Of a stretch of 51,171 nucleotides of DNA, positions 9,746 through 17,746 are shown piece by piece (positions within the stretch are counted from its first letter, which is position 1; each line of letters begins with the position of its first letter). Source of the stretch: an uncultured Bacilli bacterium. Lineage in GTDB: Bacteria; Bacillota_I; Bacilli_A; RF39; UBA660. The notes below the pieces were generated by a model. That model was given only the letters and a program-made list of their open reading frames with translations. It was not told where the DNA came from and did not search any database. The translations under genes and the position numbers were made by a program. Location of the stretch: the NCBI GenBank assembly GCA_949841325.1, contig CATKZK010000007.1:1-51171 (forward strand). Reading direction: 5' to 3'.

Positions 9746-10331
9746 CGCTCATCACCGTCCCATACTCTATTCTTTTACTATCGTTTAAGAAACTATCTAT
9801 TAACACGCGAACATCATCCTCATTGATTTGCCTTGAGACAAGTCCTGCTCCTGCAAGTCCCGAGATGATATTATGTATTCTCTTTTGCATAAGCTCTAAG
9901 TTTTTAGGACTATCTTTAAACAATAGATAAAATTCTGTGTCTACGGCATTAATTGCAGGGCCCGTAAACATATCACACTTATTAATATCTTGAATGATGA
10001 GCTTGCGAACTTGAGGAGAAGTCTCTTCACGATTAAGCATTACTTCCAATTCTGATTTGTAAAGATTGATGTCCACTGGTCGATCACAACAGATAAGCCA
10101 AAACTCAAAATTCAGCGTATTATAAAAATTTCTTAATTGATAAATTGTTCTTGTTTGTGTCTCTTGATCACTGATGAAAATATTTTTAGGTTCTATTTTT
10201 ACGCCTGTTACAAGTTGTTTCCCTTCTAACATTTTTCCTTCGACTTCGATAAAACCTCCACGAATATTCGTTAAAGGAAGCCAATCCTCTGTATACTTCG
10301 AACTATCTGTTTTTTTCGCTCTCTTCATCAT
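9738..10331 (-). CDS. VirB4-associated N-terminal-like T4SS protein
   Basis: This soluble protein of 197-198 residues contains EDWLPLTNIRGGFIE, then an alternating strand/helix pattern resembling the extreme N-terminal domain of VirB4/TraE proteins. It lies between prgI and virB4, overlapping both. The start is ATG at 10329-10331 or 10326-10328, both spaced 5-8 nt after GGAG; a GTG at 10335 is less likely. Its length plus the next ORF (about 795 residues) matches a one-piece VirB4. It may therefore be a natural split of VirB4, or a TraC-like accessory subunit. Both genes look intact. Confidence 0.7.
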   Translation of the reverse strand: MMKRAKKTDSSKYTEDWLPLTNIRGGFIEVEGKMLEGKQLVTGVKIEPKNIFISDQETQTRTIYQLRNFYNTLNFEFWLICCDRPVDINLYKSELEVMLNREETSPQVRKLIIQDINKCDMFTGPAINAVDTEFYLLFKDSPKNLELMQKRIHNIISGLAGAGLVSRQINEDDVRVLIDSFLNDSKRIEYGTVMSDV

Positions 10332-10623
10332 ACACACTCCAACCTTTCCAAAAATAGGTTCTTCTATTACTTAAGAATCCATAAATATTTGCCGTTAATG
10401 TCCACATATTTCGATGATTAGGTACTGGTAAAACCATTGTCCCACTCACCAATGCAGGGGAAAAGCAGACAAGCAAATCACTCATAGTATCTGTTGGTAA
10501 CAAAAATAGCAAAATAAGGGTTATTCCTATTCCTGTCCCAAAGATAATCAAATCAATGGGTTCAAACAAACCCAAAAGAAGCATTGATCTTTTCGAGTTT
10601 GCTGGAATCATATATTGATTCAT
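10303..10623 (-). CDS. PrgI/VirB3-family T4SS membrane protein
   Basis: A short protein of 106 residues with the PrgI pattern: MNQYMIPANSKR at the N-terminus, two closely spaced membrane helices (about 22-43 and 48-65), then a basic/aromatic C-terminus. PrgI is the VirB3 equivalent that docks the VirB4 ATPase at the membrane. Its position directly before the VirB4 pair is the canonical order. A strong AAAGGAGGAG site lies 6 nt before the ATG. The 3' end overlaps the following gene by about 28 nt. Confidence 0.88.
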   Translation of the reverse strand: MNQYMIPANSKRSMLLLGLFEPIDLIIFGTGIGITLILLFLLPTDTMSDLLVCFSPALVSGTMVLPVPNHRNMWTLTANIYGFLSNRRTYFWKGWSVYDEESEKNR

Positions 10624-10638
10624 TCTATCTCCTCCTTT

Positions 10639-11064
10639 TTATTTCCTTTGAAAGGCATTTATCATGGCTTTTATTCGATCCAATTCTCTCACTAGATGTT
10701 CATAATTTACATAAATTTCTGTAGGAGTTAGTATCGTTTTATCCTTAAATGCCAATTGTAATTTTTCACTTTCAATACGATGTCCTTTCACATATTGACT
10801 TAACTTCTTTTGTACATGCCGTAATGCATCATTTTCATCAATCAATCGGTTCATATGTTTTACTCTCTTTATTCGATACATCATAGAAATTTCTTTTTTA
10901 GTATATCGACATTTTCCGAGTAAAACTTGGTCTAATAACATTTTTTCTTCCTCATCAAGCCTTTCCATCCCCTCTTTATCAAAGAGAATAATAAGTTCAG
11001 CTAAACGATTATATTCTTCAGAAAAAGATTGTAAGGAAGGCAGTTCAAAGCGATTATAGTGCAT
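10639..11064 (-). CDS. Small helical protein of the T4SS operon, unknown function
   Basis: This soluble, highly charged protein of 141 residues is predicted almost entirely helical, with coiled-coil potential in the second half. It has no signal peptide or membrane helix. It lies 2 nt after virB6 and 15 nt before prgI, so it is co-transcribed, and AAGGA is placed 9 nt before the ATG. I do not recognise the family. A cytoplasmic adaptor or assembly factor of the secretion machine is a guess from context. Confidence 0.7.
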   Translation of the reverse strand: MHYNRFELPSLQSFSEEYNRLAELIILFDKEGMERLDEEEKMLLDQVLLGKCRYTKKEISMMYRIKRVKHMNRLIDENDALRHVQKKLSQYVKGHRIESEKLQLAFKDKTILTPTEIYVNYEHLVRELDRIKAMINAFQRK

Positions 11065-11066
11065 AC

Positions 11067-13244
11067 TTACTTATCCTTCTTACTTTCTTTTTCTTGTTGT
11101 TTTACTTGATTAGCAATAATAATATTTTGTTGTTGCCTTCCCATTTCCTTTGAAAGCTCTTGAACAACACCAATTTCTTCCACTGTTGTCATATGATTTT
11201 TATCGCTTAATTGTCTTACTAATTGATCGACACTAGTAAGTCCTAGAGGAGCAAGCTTGGCATTAAGCTTATTCGCATTTTCACTACTGATATTTGCCAT
11301 ATTTTTAGATAAATCTTTAAGCATCGATGCCATATAAGTATTGGCTGCCTCTTTATAATCTCCTGTAACAGCTTTGGCGATCTTTTCACGCTTCTGCTTT
11401 TTAATTAACTTATCAAGGGCATCAAGATTATTTGGATCTAATGGATTATTAGAATATCGTACACCTTCATAATTAACAGAACCATTACGCAAAATTTCAT
11501 CTTTTAAAGTTTTAAACGTATTGTCTAATGCATCCGTCTGTTTTTTGGCAAGGTCAGTATATTTTTTAAAGAAATCATTCATCGTTTTCAATGAATCACT
11601 GGCAATATTTGCATTGACTTGAGCTCCAATAAAAGCTTGTCCAAAATCGCTTACGTTTTCAACAATAACTTCACCACGTCCAGCAATACGATTTTTTGTT
11701 CTCTCTACTATCGTGCTTCCTAAATTTTCATTGGCATTGAAAGCAGCAACCCCTGCCGCAGATCCTCTCGTCGTTGCATTCGCTGCATCTTGAACAGACA
11801 ATTTTCCAGTTCTATTTTTATAGCCACCTTTTCCACCAGAAATAACTCCACGTGGTATATCTTTAAGTGCATAAGCTGCTGATCTAATGCCTAAATTTGA
11901 GTGGTTAGCACTAGCATTTTCAGGTCTGTTGTTCAAATCAGCATATCGTTTTTTATATGACTGATAAGCACTTGCGACACCACCACCAATAGCACCTACG
12001 CCAATAGCGCCAGCTTTCATAGCATATTCGTTTTCCTCTATGCGCTTCTTAACGCCTGGTTTAAAGTTGATTCCTGCAAACAATCCACTGTTACTTGAGA
12101 AGATATCTTTAAACAATTGTGGACAATCCTTAGCAAATTTCAAAATACCAAGAATTAAGATAATGTTGGTCAAAGATTGTGTCATAATCCCTCCAGGTAC
12201 AGCATCATTACTATCCCAAATGATATGCCAGAAAGAAGGAACTAATCGTATAAGTTCAACAGCAAAAAAGACAACTGCCAATCGAGCAAACAATTCTAAA
12301 TATGTCTTTTTCAATTCGCCAAACCACGAATCAAAAGTTTTCTTTCCCATTGGAAAGACATTTAAAAGAACGGGAATTGGTGCAATCAATTGCAACACTC
12401 CCAGCTTTACAGCACGTACTCCCAAATCAAGAGCATAACTGATAAAGAACCATGCGGCAATAACAGCTGTTAATGTACTAAGAACCCATCCATAGTACAT
12501 TCCTCCTTCTTCATTTATAGATAATTGTAACGTATCATTTAAAGCAAGAGGCGCTATCGAAGTTCTTAAAGTTCGCAAAAGCCCATCAGTTCCGTTTTCA
12601 TAACTTTCATTCCATACAGCAAGAGCATGTCCATAAGCTTCACAAGTTTCTGTATTGCCCTCTGCACCAGCCCCGCCACCTTGTTTACATCTGTCAATTG
12701 CCGCACTCTCTCCAATAAATTTTCCTGATTCATCAAAATAATCAGCATATTGTGTATTCTCTGGATGAAAGTTAGAAGAAAATAACATCATAGCAATTTG
12801 TTGACCAGGATCTCTATCTTGAGTTCCACTCTGTCCTAAAATAATAGCACCTATCGTATTATTTGTAACCACATGTTGTTGAAATAAGGAAAGATAACCA
12901 AATATCGTCGGTAAGATAATGATCAAAAGGACCGAAATAATCGTTTGTTTTACTAGTTGTGTTGTCGATTTTCCACTCTTTCCATCTGGGTCGATAATTA
13001 GCATAATTAGATAATATGCAAAGACAAAAATCATGACAATCGAAAGTGTTTGGTAAATCCGCTCTGTAATGCCGTTAAAAAGAGATTCACTTCCTGGTGT
13101 TCCAAAAATATCAACTTTTGATATGGCATAAAAAACAGAATACGCTCCTGACACTAAGGAATACGCAATCACATCAAAAACCTCAAGAAGAATTGAGGCG
13201 AATCCTTTTAAAATGTATCCTAGTGCAAAAAATGGCATATTCAT
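11067..13244 (-). CDS. VirB6/TrbL-like polytopic T4SS protein
   Basis: This is the first gene of the secretion operon. The N-terminal 390 residues contain about six to eight membrane helices, with an extracellular loop (about 130-230) carrying a short Gly/Cys insert. The remaining 330 residues are soluble: a Gly/Ala-rich part, then a helical Lys-rich part ending in QQEKESKKDK. Membrane channel plus long cytoplasmic tail is the layout of Gram-positive VirB6/TrbL/ORF15 proteins. I chose the ATG at 13242-13244 because AGGAG lies 8 nt before it; the longer start at 13280 has no ribosome-binding site. A consensus promoter lies 60 nt upstream. Confidence 0.85.
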   Translation of the reverse strand: MNMPFFALGYILKGFASILLEVFDVIAYSLVSGAYSVFYAISKVDIFGTPGSESLFNGITERIYQTLSIVMIFVFAYYLIMLIIDPDGKSGKSTTQLVKQTIISVLLIIILPTIFGYLSLFQQHVVTNNTIGAIILGQSGTQDRDPGQQIAMMLFSSNFHPENTQYADYFDESGKFIGESAAIDRCKQGGGAGAEGNTETCEAYGHALAVWNESYENGTDGLLRTLRTSIAPLALNDTLQLSINEEGGMYYGWVLSTLTAVIAAWFFISYALDLGVRAVKLGVLQLIAPIPVLLNVFPMGKKTFDSWFGELKKTYLELFARLAVVFFAVELIRLVPSFWHIIWDSNDAVPGGIMTQSLTNIILILGILKFAKDCPQLFKDIFSSNSGLFAGINFKPGVKKRIEENEYAMKAGAIGVGAIGGGVASAYQSYKKRYADLNNRPENASANHSNLGIRSAAYALKDIPRGVISGGKGGYKNRTGKLSVQDAANATTRGSAAGVAAFNANENLGSTIVERTKNRIAGRGEVIVENVSDFGQAFIGAQVNANIASDSLKTMNDFFKKYTDLAKKQTDALDNTFKTLKDEILRNGSVNYEGVRYSNNPLDPNNLDALDKLIKKQKREKIAKAVTGDYKEAANTYMASMLKDLSKNMANISSENANKLNAKLAPLGLTSVDQLVRQLSDKNHMTTVEEIGVVQELSKEMGRQQQNIIIANQVKQQEKESKKDK

Positions 13245-13302
13245 TCTCATCACTCCTGCCAAACAGTTTATGTTTTTCATCTAATTACAATACACTACCA
13301 TA

Positions 13303-13331
13303 ATTATAACGGAATTAAAAGTGTTTTACAA
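13303..13331 (-). promoter_or_regulatory. Promoter of the T4SS operon
   Basis: The minus strand shows TTGTAA, a 17-nt spacer and TATAAT. This leaves a 5' UTR of about 50 nt to the chosen virB6 start. Confidence 0.75.
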
Positions 13332-13355
13332 TAAAAAGACTCACTTTTGTACAAA

Positions 13356-13388
13356 TAAAAAGGATAATTTACAAAAATGCAAATTATC
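13356..13388 (-). terminator. Terminator of thymidine kinase
   Basis: An 8-bp AT-rich stem (GATAATTT/AAATTATC, loop of 10) is followed on the minus strand by TTTTT. It overlaps the tdk stop codon and separates it from the T4SS promoter. Confidence 0.65.
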
Positions 13389-14016
13389 TGTTCGTCTTTT
13401 CATAACTTTTAATAGACTTCTTTATGTATCTAACATATACTTTTTGTTTTTGACTTTCTAACCGTCTTCTACGAAGACAATGTTCGCATAAAGAAATGTA
13501 GCCTTCGTCTCCTACTAATACGTCTTCTGTTTTATCATCTAAATAGTAGTAAGTATAACGAGATTCTTTATTACAATCTTGACAAAAACCCTTGATATTT
13601 TCAACAGCATCAGAAATCGCCATAATATCTCCCATCTTCCCAAATGGTTTTTGTTCGCTTGTCATATTTAGACCCGCAATATAGAAATTAATATCATATA
13701 AAACAGACAAATCGCTAATCTCTGTCACATCACCCTCTAGCAATTGAGCTTCATCGATAAAAACAGTTCGATACTTTGCTCGAAAACCATCTCCTATAGG
13801 TTCTAAAACATACTCTTTTATTTCACTAATATTAGCAATAGGAATAGCTTCAATCGCAATATCTTTATAATTTTTCGATTTTATTTTAGCTCCATCTCTA
13901 GAATCTTTCTTTGGTTTAAAAGCGACAATTAAATCCTTATTCCACATCTTTTGATAAATATTAATCAAACTGTCACTTTTCCCACTAAACATGGGACCAA
14001 CATATGTATAAACCAT
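13384..14016 (-). CDS. tdk: Thymidine kinase
   Basis: The enzyme phosphorylates thymidine to dTMP in the cytoplasm (salvage). It is a type II (TK1-like) enzyme: P-loop GPMFSGKS at 7-14, a DEAQ motif with Asp88-Glu89, and two zinc cysteine pairs (CQDC and CEHC) in the lid and C-terminal region. At 210 residues it has normal family length. The start is the ATG at 14014-14016, with GGAGG 6 nt ahead; an upstream in-frame ATG at 14055 has no site and would overlap the promoter. It has its own promoter and terminator, so it is a one-gene unit. Confidence 0.95.
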   Translation of the reverse strand: MVYTYVGPMFSGKSDSLINIYQKMWNKDLIVAFKPKKDSRDGAKIKSKNYKDIAIEAIPIANISEIKEYVLEPIGDGFRAKYRTVFIDEAQLLEGDVTEISDLSVLYDINFYIAGLNMTSEQKPFGKMGDIMAISDAVENIKGFCQDCNKESRYTYYYLDDKTEDVLVGDEGYISLCEHCLRRRRLESQKQKVYVRYIKKSIKSYEKTNR

Positions 14017-14053
14017 ACAAAACCTCCTATTATATCTTTCATGTTCTAAATTC

Positions 14054-14082
14054 ATTATAAAAAGAATTTAAACCAAATACAA
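14054..14082 (-). promoter_or_regulatory. Promoter of tdk
   Basis: The minus strand shows TTGTAT, a 17-nt spacer and TATAAT, about 38 nt before the chosen tdk ATG. Confidence 0.7.
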
Positions 14083-14154
14083 GAAAAAATACTTTTTTAT
14101 AAAGTTTTTTTCAAAATAATGAGTAATTTCGGTTTTTTTTGTGTATATATTAAG

Positions 14155-14256
14155 TAGAAGGAGACGATTCCTTCTAGAGAAGATTTTCTAATTACTGTCC
14201 TTTCTAGAAAATATTATGTACTACACCTTCCAATACTAGAGGATCTTCTCTTTTTA
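14155..14256 (+). ncRNA. Candidate structured RNA between tdk and the thioredoxin-like gene
   Basis: This stretch has no coding potential but nested inverted repeats. There is an 8-bp hairpin (TAGAAGGA/TCCTTCTA, 14155-14176). A perfect 9-bp closing stem pairs AGAGAAGAT (14176-14184) with ATCTTCTCT (14243-14251) and encloses a 6-bp inner hairpin (TTTCTA/TAGAAA). A T run follows the closing stem on the plus strand, as in an intrinsic terminator. No known riboswitch or small-RNA consensus was recognised. The orientation is a guess; on the minus strand it would lie upstream of the tdk promoter. Confidence 0.35.
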
Positions 14257-14303
14257 AAATAAAAATGAAAACACCTGTTTTCTAATAAATCTTATATATC
14301 ATC

Positions 14304-14330
14304 AAAAAAGAAGCTTATTTTAGCTTCTTT
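14304..14330 (-). terminator. Terminator of the thioredoxin-like gene
   Basis: A 9-bp stem (AAAGAAGCT/AGCTTCTTT, loop of 6) lies just after the stop codon on the minus strand, with a short T run. Confidence 0.75.
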
Positions 14331-14331
14331 C

Positions 14332-15048
14332 TTACTCTGTTTCTTTTTTCTTACGAGTTGATGTTGTCTTTTTTGCTGCTGTTTTCTTCGCTACTGTTTT
14401 ACTTGTTTCTTTCTTTTCTTTTTTTTCTAAAGCATCTTCTGCTACAGGTTCATCGTCGATTATTTCATCTAATTCCTTTTTATTTCGGATACTTGCAATG
14501 ATAATAATAATGACAATAACGCCTGTAATACCTAAAATGATATAACCTGCTACGTTTTGATTAGGTCCTTCTGGTAAACAGTTCTCTTTTCCCTCATCAA
14601 GACAAGTTACAACATCTTTATCTCCTTTTTCATAAGCTTCATCAATCACAGCCTCTAAATCACTACTATAAGCAGTTTGAGCATATAAGTCACTGATAAC
14701 AACAAAAGGAGTTCCATCATAAGAGGCATCTTTAAAGCCTGCAGCATTAAAGGCATTCGCAACTTTAACACCTAAATTATAATCTTCACCATGTGCCCAT
14801 GCTTCTGTTTCTGTTGTCTTATAAAGCTCTTTTTTTACAATAGTAAACTTTTTATTTAAAGATTCTAACCCTTCTAAATATTCCAATTGTAGCTCACAAT
14901 ATTGACAACCATCTTTTTGAAAGACATAAACCTTAACTAAATCATCTGGAAGCTTAGTCGTTGTCGTTGTTGTTGTCTTCGCTTTCGCATAAGTTGTCAT
15001 AGGTACTAAACAAAGTACAGCAAGTAAAGCAATAATATATTTTTTCAT
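14332..15048 (-). CDS. Exported, membrane-anchored thioredoxin-fold protein
   Basis: Signal peptide (1-22), a seven-Thr linker, then a thioredoxin-like domain (about 36-170) with the redox pair CQYC and a GTPF segment that supplies the cis-proline. One membrane helix (about 182-203) and a 40-residue Lys/Ala/Thr-rich cytoplasmic tail follow. It likely acts outside the membrane as a thiol-disulfide oxidoreductase; several exported proteins in this window are Cys-rich and could be substrates (inference). I chose the ATG at 15046-15048, because AAAGGA precedes it and the residues after it form a clean signal peptide; a longer ORF to 15090 exists. At 238 residues it is longer than plain thioredoxins because of the anchor and tail. 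Confidence 0.8.
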   Translation of the reverse strand: MKKYIIALLAVLCLVPMTTYAKAKTTTTTTTKLPDDLVKVYVFQKDGCQYCELQLEYLEGLESLNKKFTIVKKELYKTTETEAWAHGEDYNLGVKVANAFNAAGFKDASYDGTPFVVISDLYAQTAYSSDLEAVIDEAYEKGDKDVVTCLDEGKENCLPEGPNQNVAGYIILGITGVIVIIIIIASIRNKKELDEIIDDEPVAEDALEKKEKKETSKTVAKKTAAKKTTSTRKKKETE

Positions 15049-15139
15049 TTCTTTCTTTCCTTTCTGTACACTATTATACCACATATTCAAAAATTGTTCA
15101 TAAATTTAGGAAAGAAGAACATTAATCTATAGTTTTTTC

Positions 15140-15961
15140 CTATTCCTCCGTGTTTTTTGTATAGACATCATTTGCTTTTACATAGCCATCAACTATACGA
15201 TAAGGAGCCTCACTACCTTCCACTACTTCTTCTATGCGATAAAGAGTATCACAGACTGTTTTTATCTCTTTCGATGCTTCACGATCTTCATAAATAGGTC
15301 CCGTCACATAAACTTCATCCCCTACTCGATATTTTAAAGTTGAATCTTCTAAATGATTTAAATGTGCTTCTCTAATAATTTTAGGATAATCATAAAAGGC
15401 AATATCGCCATCTACTCTTCCTCTAATACCTGCTAATTCTTCATAAGATGTATGTTGCCACATTCCTGCTTTTCCTCTATAGGTAAAACGATCATTCCAC
15501 TCAGCTACCCATTTATCGAATGCATCAAGTTCACGTGAATCTAAGTTGCTTCTAAAACGATCTAAACTGGCATAAATACCTACATAATAACCATGTCGTT
15601 CCATCTCTTCACAATAGTATTTAACAATTTCTACTAAGTCTTCTTTTTTTAAGGCCATTTGTCTTCGCGATTCTACATCCAAAAATACAGGATATTCTAA
15701 TCTTTTATCACGAATAAGTCTCAAAGTATGTTCTACTTCACTTCTTGCTTCATCTAAAGTTGTTGCATAACTAAATAAGTATACGCCAAATGGAATATTC
15801 AGTTCTTTACACATTTTTGCATTTCTTTCAAAATAAACATCATCCTGACTTCTTACATCATTTCCAAAACCACATCTAATAATAGCAAAATCAATATAAG
15901 GTTTTACTTTTTGCCAATCGATTCTCCCTTGATAAGAAGAAACATCAATTCCCTTTCTCAC
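15140..15961 (-). CDS. GH25 family lysozyme-like muramidase
   Basis: A GH25 (1,4-beta-N-acetylmuramidase) domain occupies about residues 3-205. The conserved Asp6 is in GIDVSSYQG, and the catalytic strand FLDVE carries Asp95 and Glu97. A C-terminal region of about 60 residues looks like an SH3-type wall-binding beta domain. No signal peptide is present, which is odd for a wall hydrolase; phage endolysins share this trait, so non-classical export or a prophage-derived origin is possible. The start is GTG at 15959-15961, preceded by GGAGGTG. It lies 61 nt downstream of the ligase gene on the same strand. Confidence 0.88.
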   Translation of the reverse strand: MRKGIDVSSYQGRIDWQKVKPYIDFAIIRCGFGNDVRSQDDVYFERNAKMCKELNIPFGVYLFSYATTLDEARSEVEHTLRLIRDKRLEYPVFLDVESRRQMALKKEDLVEIVKYYCEEMERHGYYVGIYASLDRFRSNLDSRELDAFDKWVAEWNDRFTYRGKAGMWQHTSYEELAGIRGRVDGDIAFYDYPKIIREAHLNHLEDSTLKYRVGDEVYVTGPIYEDREASKEIKTVCDTLYRIEEVVEGSEAPYRIVDGYVKANDVYTKNTEE

Positions 15962-16022
15962 TGTTTCACCTCCTTATACTAATAGTGTATGAAGGCTATA
16001 ATTAGACGTCTTTACACTTACC

Positions 16023-16901
16023 CTAGGAAGTAATCAATTTTATAAATTGTGGGTGTCTTAATTTTCCTGTATCACTTCGCTCTAGGTAGGAAACAAGGCA
16101 TTTCATAATAGGTTTTATATAGATAGCGTTCGTGTCATTTTTATCTCCTCTTTCTTTCTCTTTTGGGACACTTTTTATTTTAGAAGCAATATCCTTTTTA
16201 CCTAATAATACTTTTCCACAGAAGAAAAACTGACCTTTCCTTTTTTCGCCTAACAAAAGACTCATGGTATGATTCTTATTTTCAATATATCCCATAATAA
16301 AAAAAGCTTCTATCTGTTTATTTTTAATTTTTATCCATTTATCTGTACGCATCCCCATTTCATAGGGACTATTGATTTCTTTTGCAACAATTCCTTCTAA
16401 TGATAAGGCCTTTACGTTTTCATATAATGAAAGTCCTTTCCCTAATATATAGGGAACAACCATTAAGAAATCATTTTCTTTTAACTTCGCTAATATTCTT
16501 TTGCGTTTAATCAAAGGAAGTTCTACTAAGGATTTCTTTTTATAAAGGATATCAAATGCCATAAATAAAACAGGATTTTCACTCTTACAAATCTTTATTT
16601 TTTTGTCTGCCTTTGCCAAAATGCGTTCCATCACTTTTCTAAAATGCGGCTTTCCCTCATGTAAGGCAATAATTTCTCCATCTAAAATAACTTCTTCCTT
16701 AACAAGGGTTTGTAGACTTTTTAATTCTGGAAATTTATCAGTCAAATCAATTCCCTTTCGACTATCAATACGAAAAGAGGTTGGACTGACATGTATAATG
16801 GCTCTTATTCCATCATATTTCATTTCAAAGAGGTACATATCATCATCAAATGGAAGATTTCTTTCACTTAATAGCATCGGATAAAGAATGGATAAAAACA
16901 T
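16023..16901 (-). CDS. ligD: ATP-dependent DNA ligase of the NHEJ LigD type (ligase-only)
   Basis: This protein seals double-strand breaks with Ku. Nucleotidyltransferase motif I is KYDGIR with Lys28 as the adenylated residue. Motifs ILDGEII, LFMAFDILY, EGIVAK and WIKIKN follow in order, then a C-terminal OB fold. At 292 residues it is the ligase domain alone; the polymerase and phosphoesterase domains of large LigD proteins are absent, as in some Bacilli. The ATG lies immediately after the Ku stop codon, with GGAAG upstream, so the two are co-translated. An NAD-dependent ligase for replication is presumably elsewhere. Confidence 0.93.
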   Translation of the reverse strand: MFLSILYPMLLSERNLPFDDDMYLFEMKYDGIRAIIHVSPTSFRIDSRKGIDLTDKFPELKSLQTLVKEEVILDGEIIALHEGKPHFRKVMERILAKADKKIKICKSENPVLFMAFDILYKKKSLVELPLIKRKRILAKLKENDFLMVVPYILGKGLSLYENVKALSLEGIVAKEINSPYEMGMRTDKWIKIKNKQIEAFFIMGYIENKNHTMSLLLGEKRKGQFFFCGKVLLGKKDIASKIKSVPKEKERGDKNDTNAIYIKPIMKCLVSYLERSDTGKLRHPQFIKLITS

Positions 16902-17648
16902 CTATTTTGCTTCCAAACTTTTCTGTAATGATGTCATTAAGTCTTTCACAGAAGGCGCTTTTGAACTCTTCTTTTTAGAAATCGTTTTCCCCTCTTGTTT
17001 TTTCTGTATAGCCTCTTTGATTTGTTTTTGATAATCATCTTGATAGTCTTCAGGTGTAAAATGACTTGCTAATTGATCCACTAGTTTTAATGCAAGATCA
17101 AATTCTTGTTTACTGAAGGCTGCTGTAGTCACTGTTTCAGGAATTTCTACTTCTTCTTCAAAATACATCGTCGACATGAGAATAACGCCTTCATAAAAGC
17201 GAAGAAGACAATAATAAAATTTAGTTCCTAATGTCGTTTTAGCTACTGCTACTTTACCACTTTTTTTTAAAACTTCTAAAAATAGTGAATAAGCTTTTTC
17301 TTTTTTAGGAGGAGATAAAACATACGTTTTTTCATAGTAAAAGGGAGGAATTTCTTTTTCAGGAACAAAGGCAACAACTTCAATCGTTCCCTTTAAATCA
17401 ATTCGCATATTTGCGAGTTCATCTTTGGTAAACGTAATAAATTCATTCTCTTCTACTTCATATCCTTTTACTAAATCAATTTCCTTTACTTGTTTTTTAC
17501 AATGATTGCAATATTTTTGATATTGAATACGATGTCCACATTTTTTATGCAACTGATGAAATGTCATATCATTATTATGAATAATGGGTGTATAGACTAC
17601 GGGAATATTAACTAAACCAAAGGATATTGCACTTTTTATATTAGCCAT
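16902..17648 (-). CDS. ku: Ku protein for non-homologous end joining
   Basis: Bacterial Ku forms a homodimeric ring that threads DNA ends and recruits LigD. The N-terminus MANIKSAISFGLVNIPV is highly typical. A CGHRIQYQKYC...CNHC segment follows; bacterial Ku lacks a strict zinc site, but this Cys pattern is known. The C-terminus is Lys-rich, fitting DNA contact. At 248 residues it has normal length. The ATG at 17646-17648 follows AAGGTG by 7 nt; a GTG three codons upstream is less likely. It is directly followed by ligD and divergent from tspO. Confidence 0.95.
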   Translation of the reverse strand: MANIKSAISFGLVNIPVVYTPIIHNNDMTFHQLHKKCGHRIQYQKYCNHCKKQVKEIDLVKGYEVEENEFITFTKDELANMRIDLKGTIEVVAFVPEKEIPPFYYEKTYVLSPPKKEKAYSLFLEVLKKSGKVAVAKTTLGTKFYYCLLRFYEGVILMSTMYFEEEVEIPETVTTAAFSKQEFDLALKLVDQLASHFTPEDYQDDYQKQIKEAIQKKQEGKTISKKKSSKAPSVKDLMTSLQKSLEAK

Positions 17649-17675
17649 ACCAATCACCTTCTCATAGTTTACGTA

Positions 17676-17704
17676 TTGTTTAGGCTTTCTATACTAGGTA
17701 TAAA
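17676..17704 (+). promoter_or_regulatory. Promoter of tspO
   Basis: The plus strand shows TTGTTT, a 17-nt spacer and TATAAA, about 42 nt before the chosen tspO ATG, in the divergent region with ku. Confidence 0.65.
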
Positions 17705-17746
17705 GGAAATGATTTTGCATAAACTAAAAGAGAAAGGATGTTTCAT

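Noticed and set aside
9453-9788. 111-codon plus-strand ORF opposite virB4
   Set aside because: It lies entirely over the virB4 region, has no ribosome-binding site, and its hydrophobic composition is explained by antisense reading.
7952-10331. Frameshifted virB4 pseudogene
   Set aside because: Both ORFs have their own starts, and the short overlap fits normal coupling; nothing indicates decay.
228-13280. Integrative conjugative element
   Set aside because: T4SS genes are present, but no integrase, relaxase, repressor or att repeats are visible in the window, so an ICE cannot be claimed.
14118-14156. 12-codon plus-strand ORF in the intergenic gap before the candidate RNA
   Set aside because: No ribosome-binding site and no sign of coding; the area is better explained by RNA structure.
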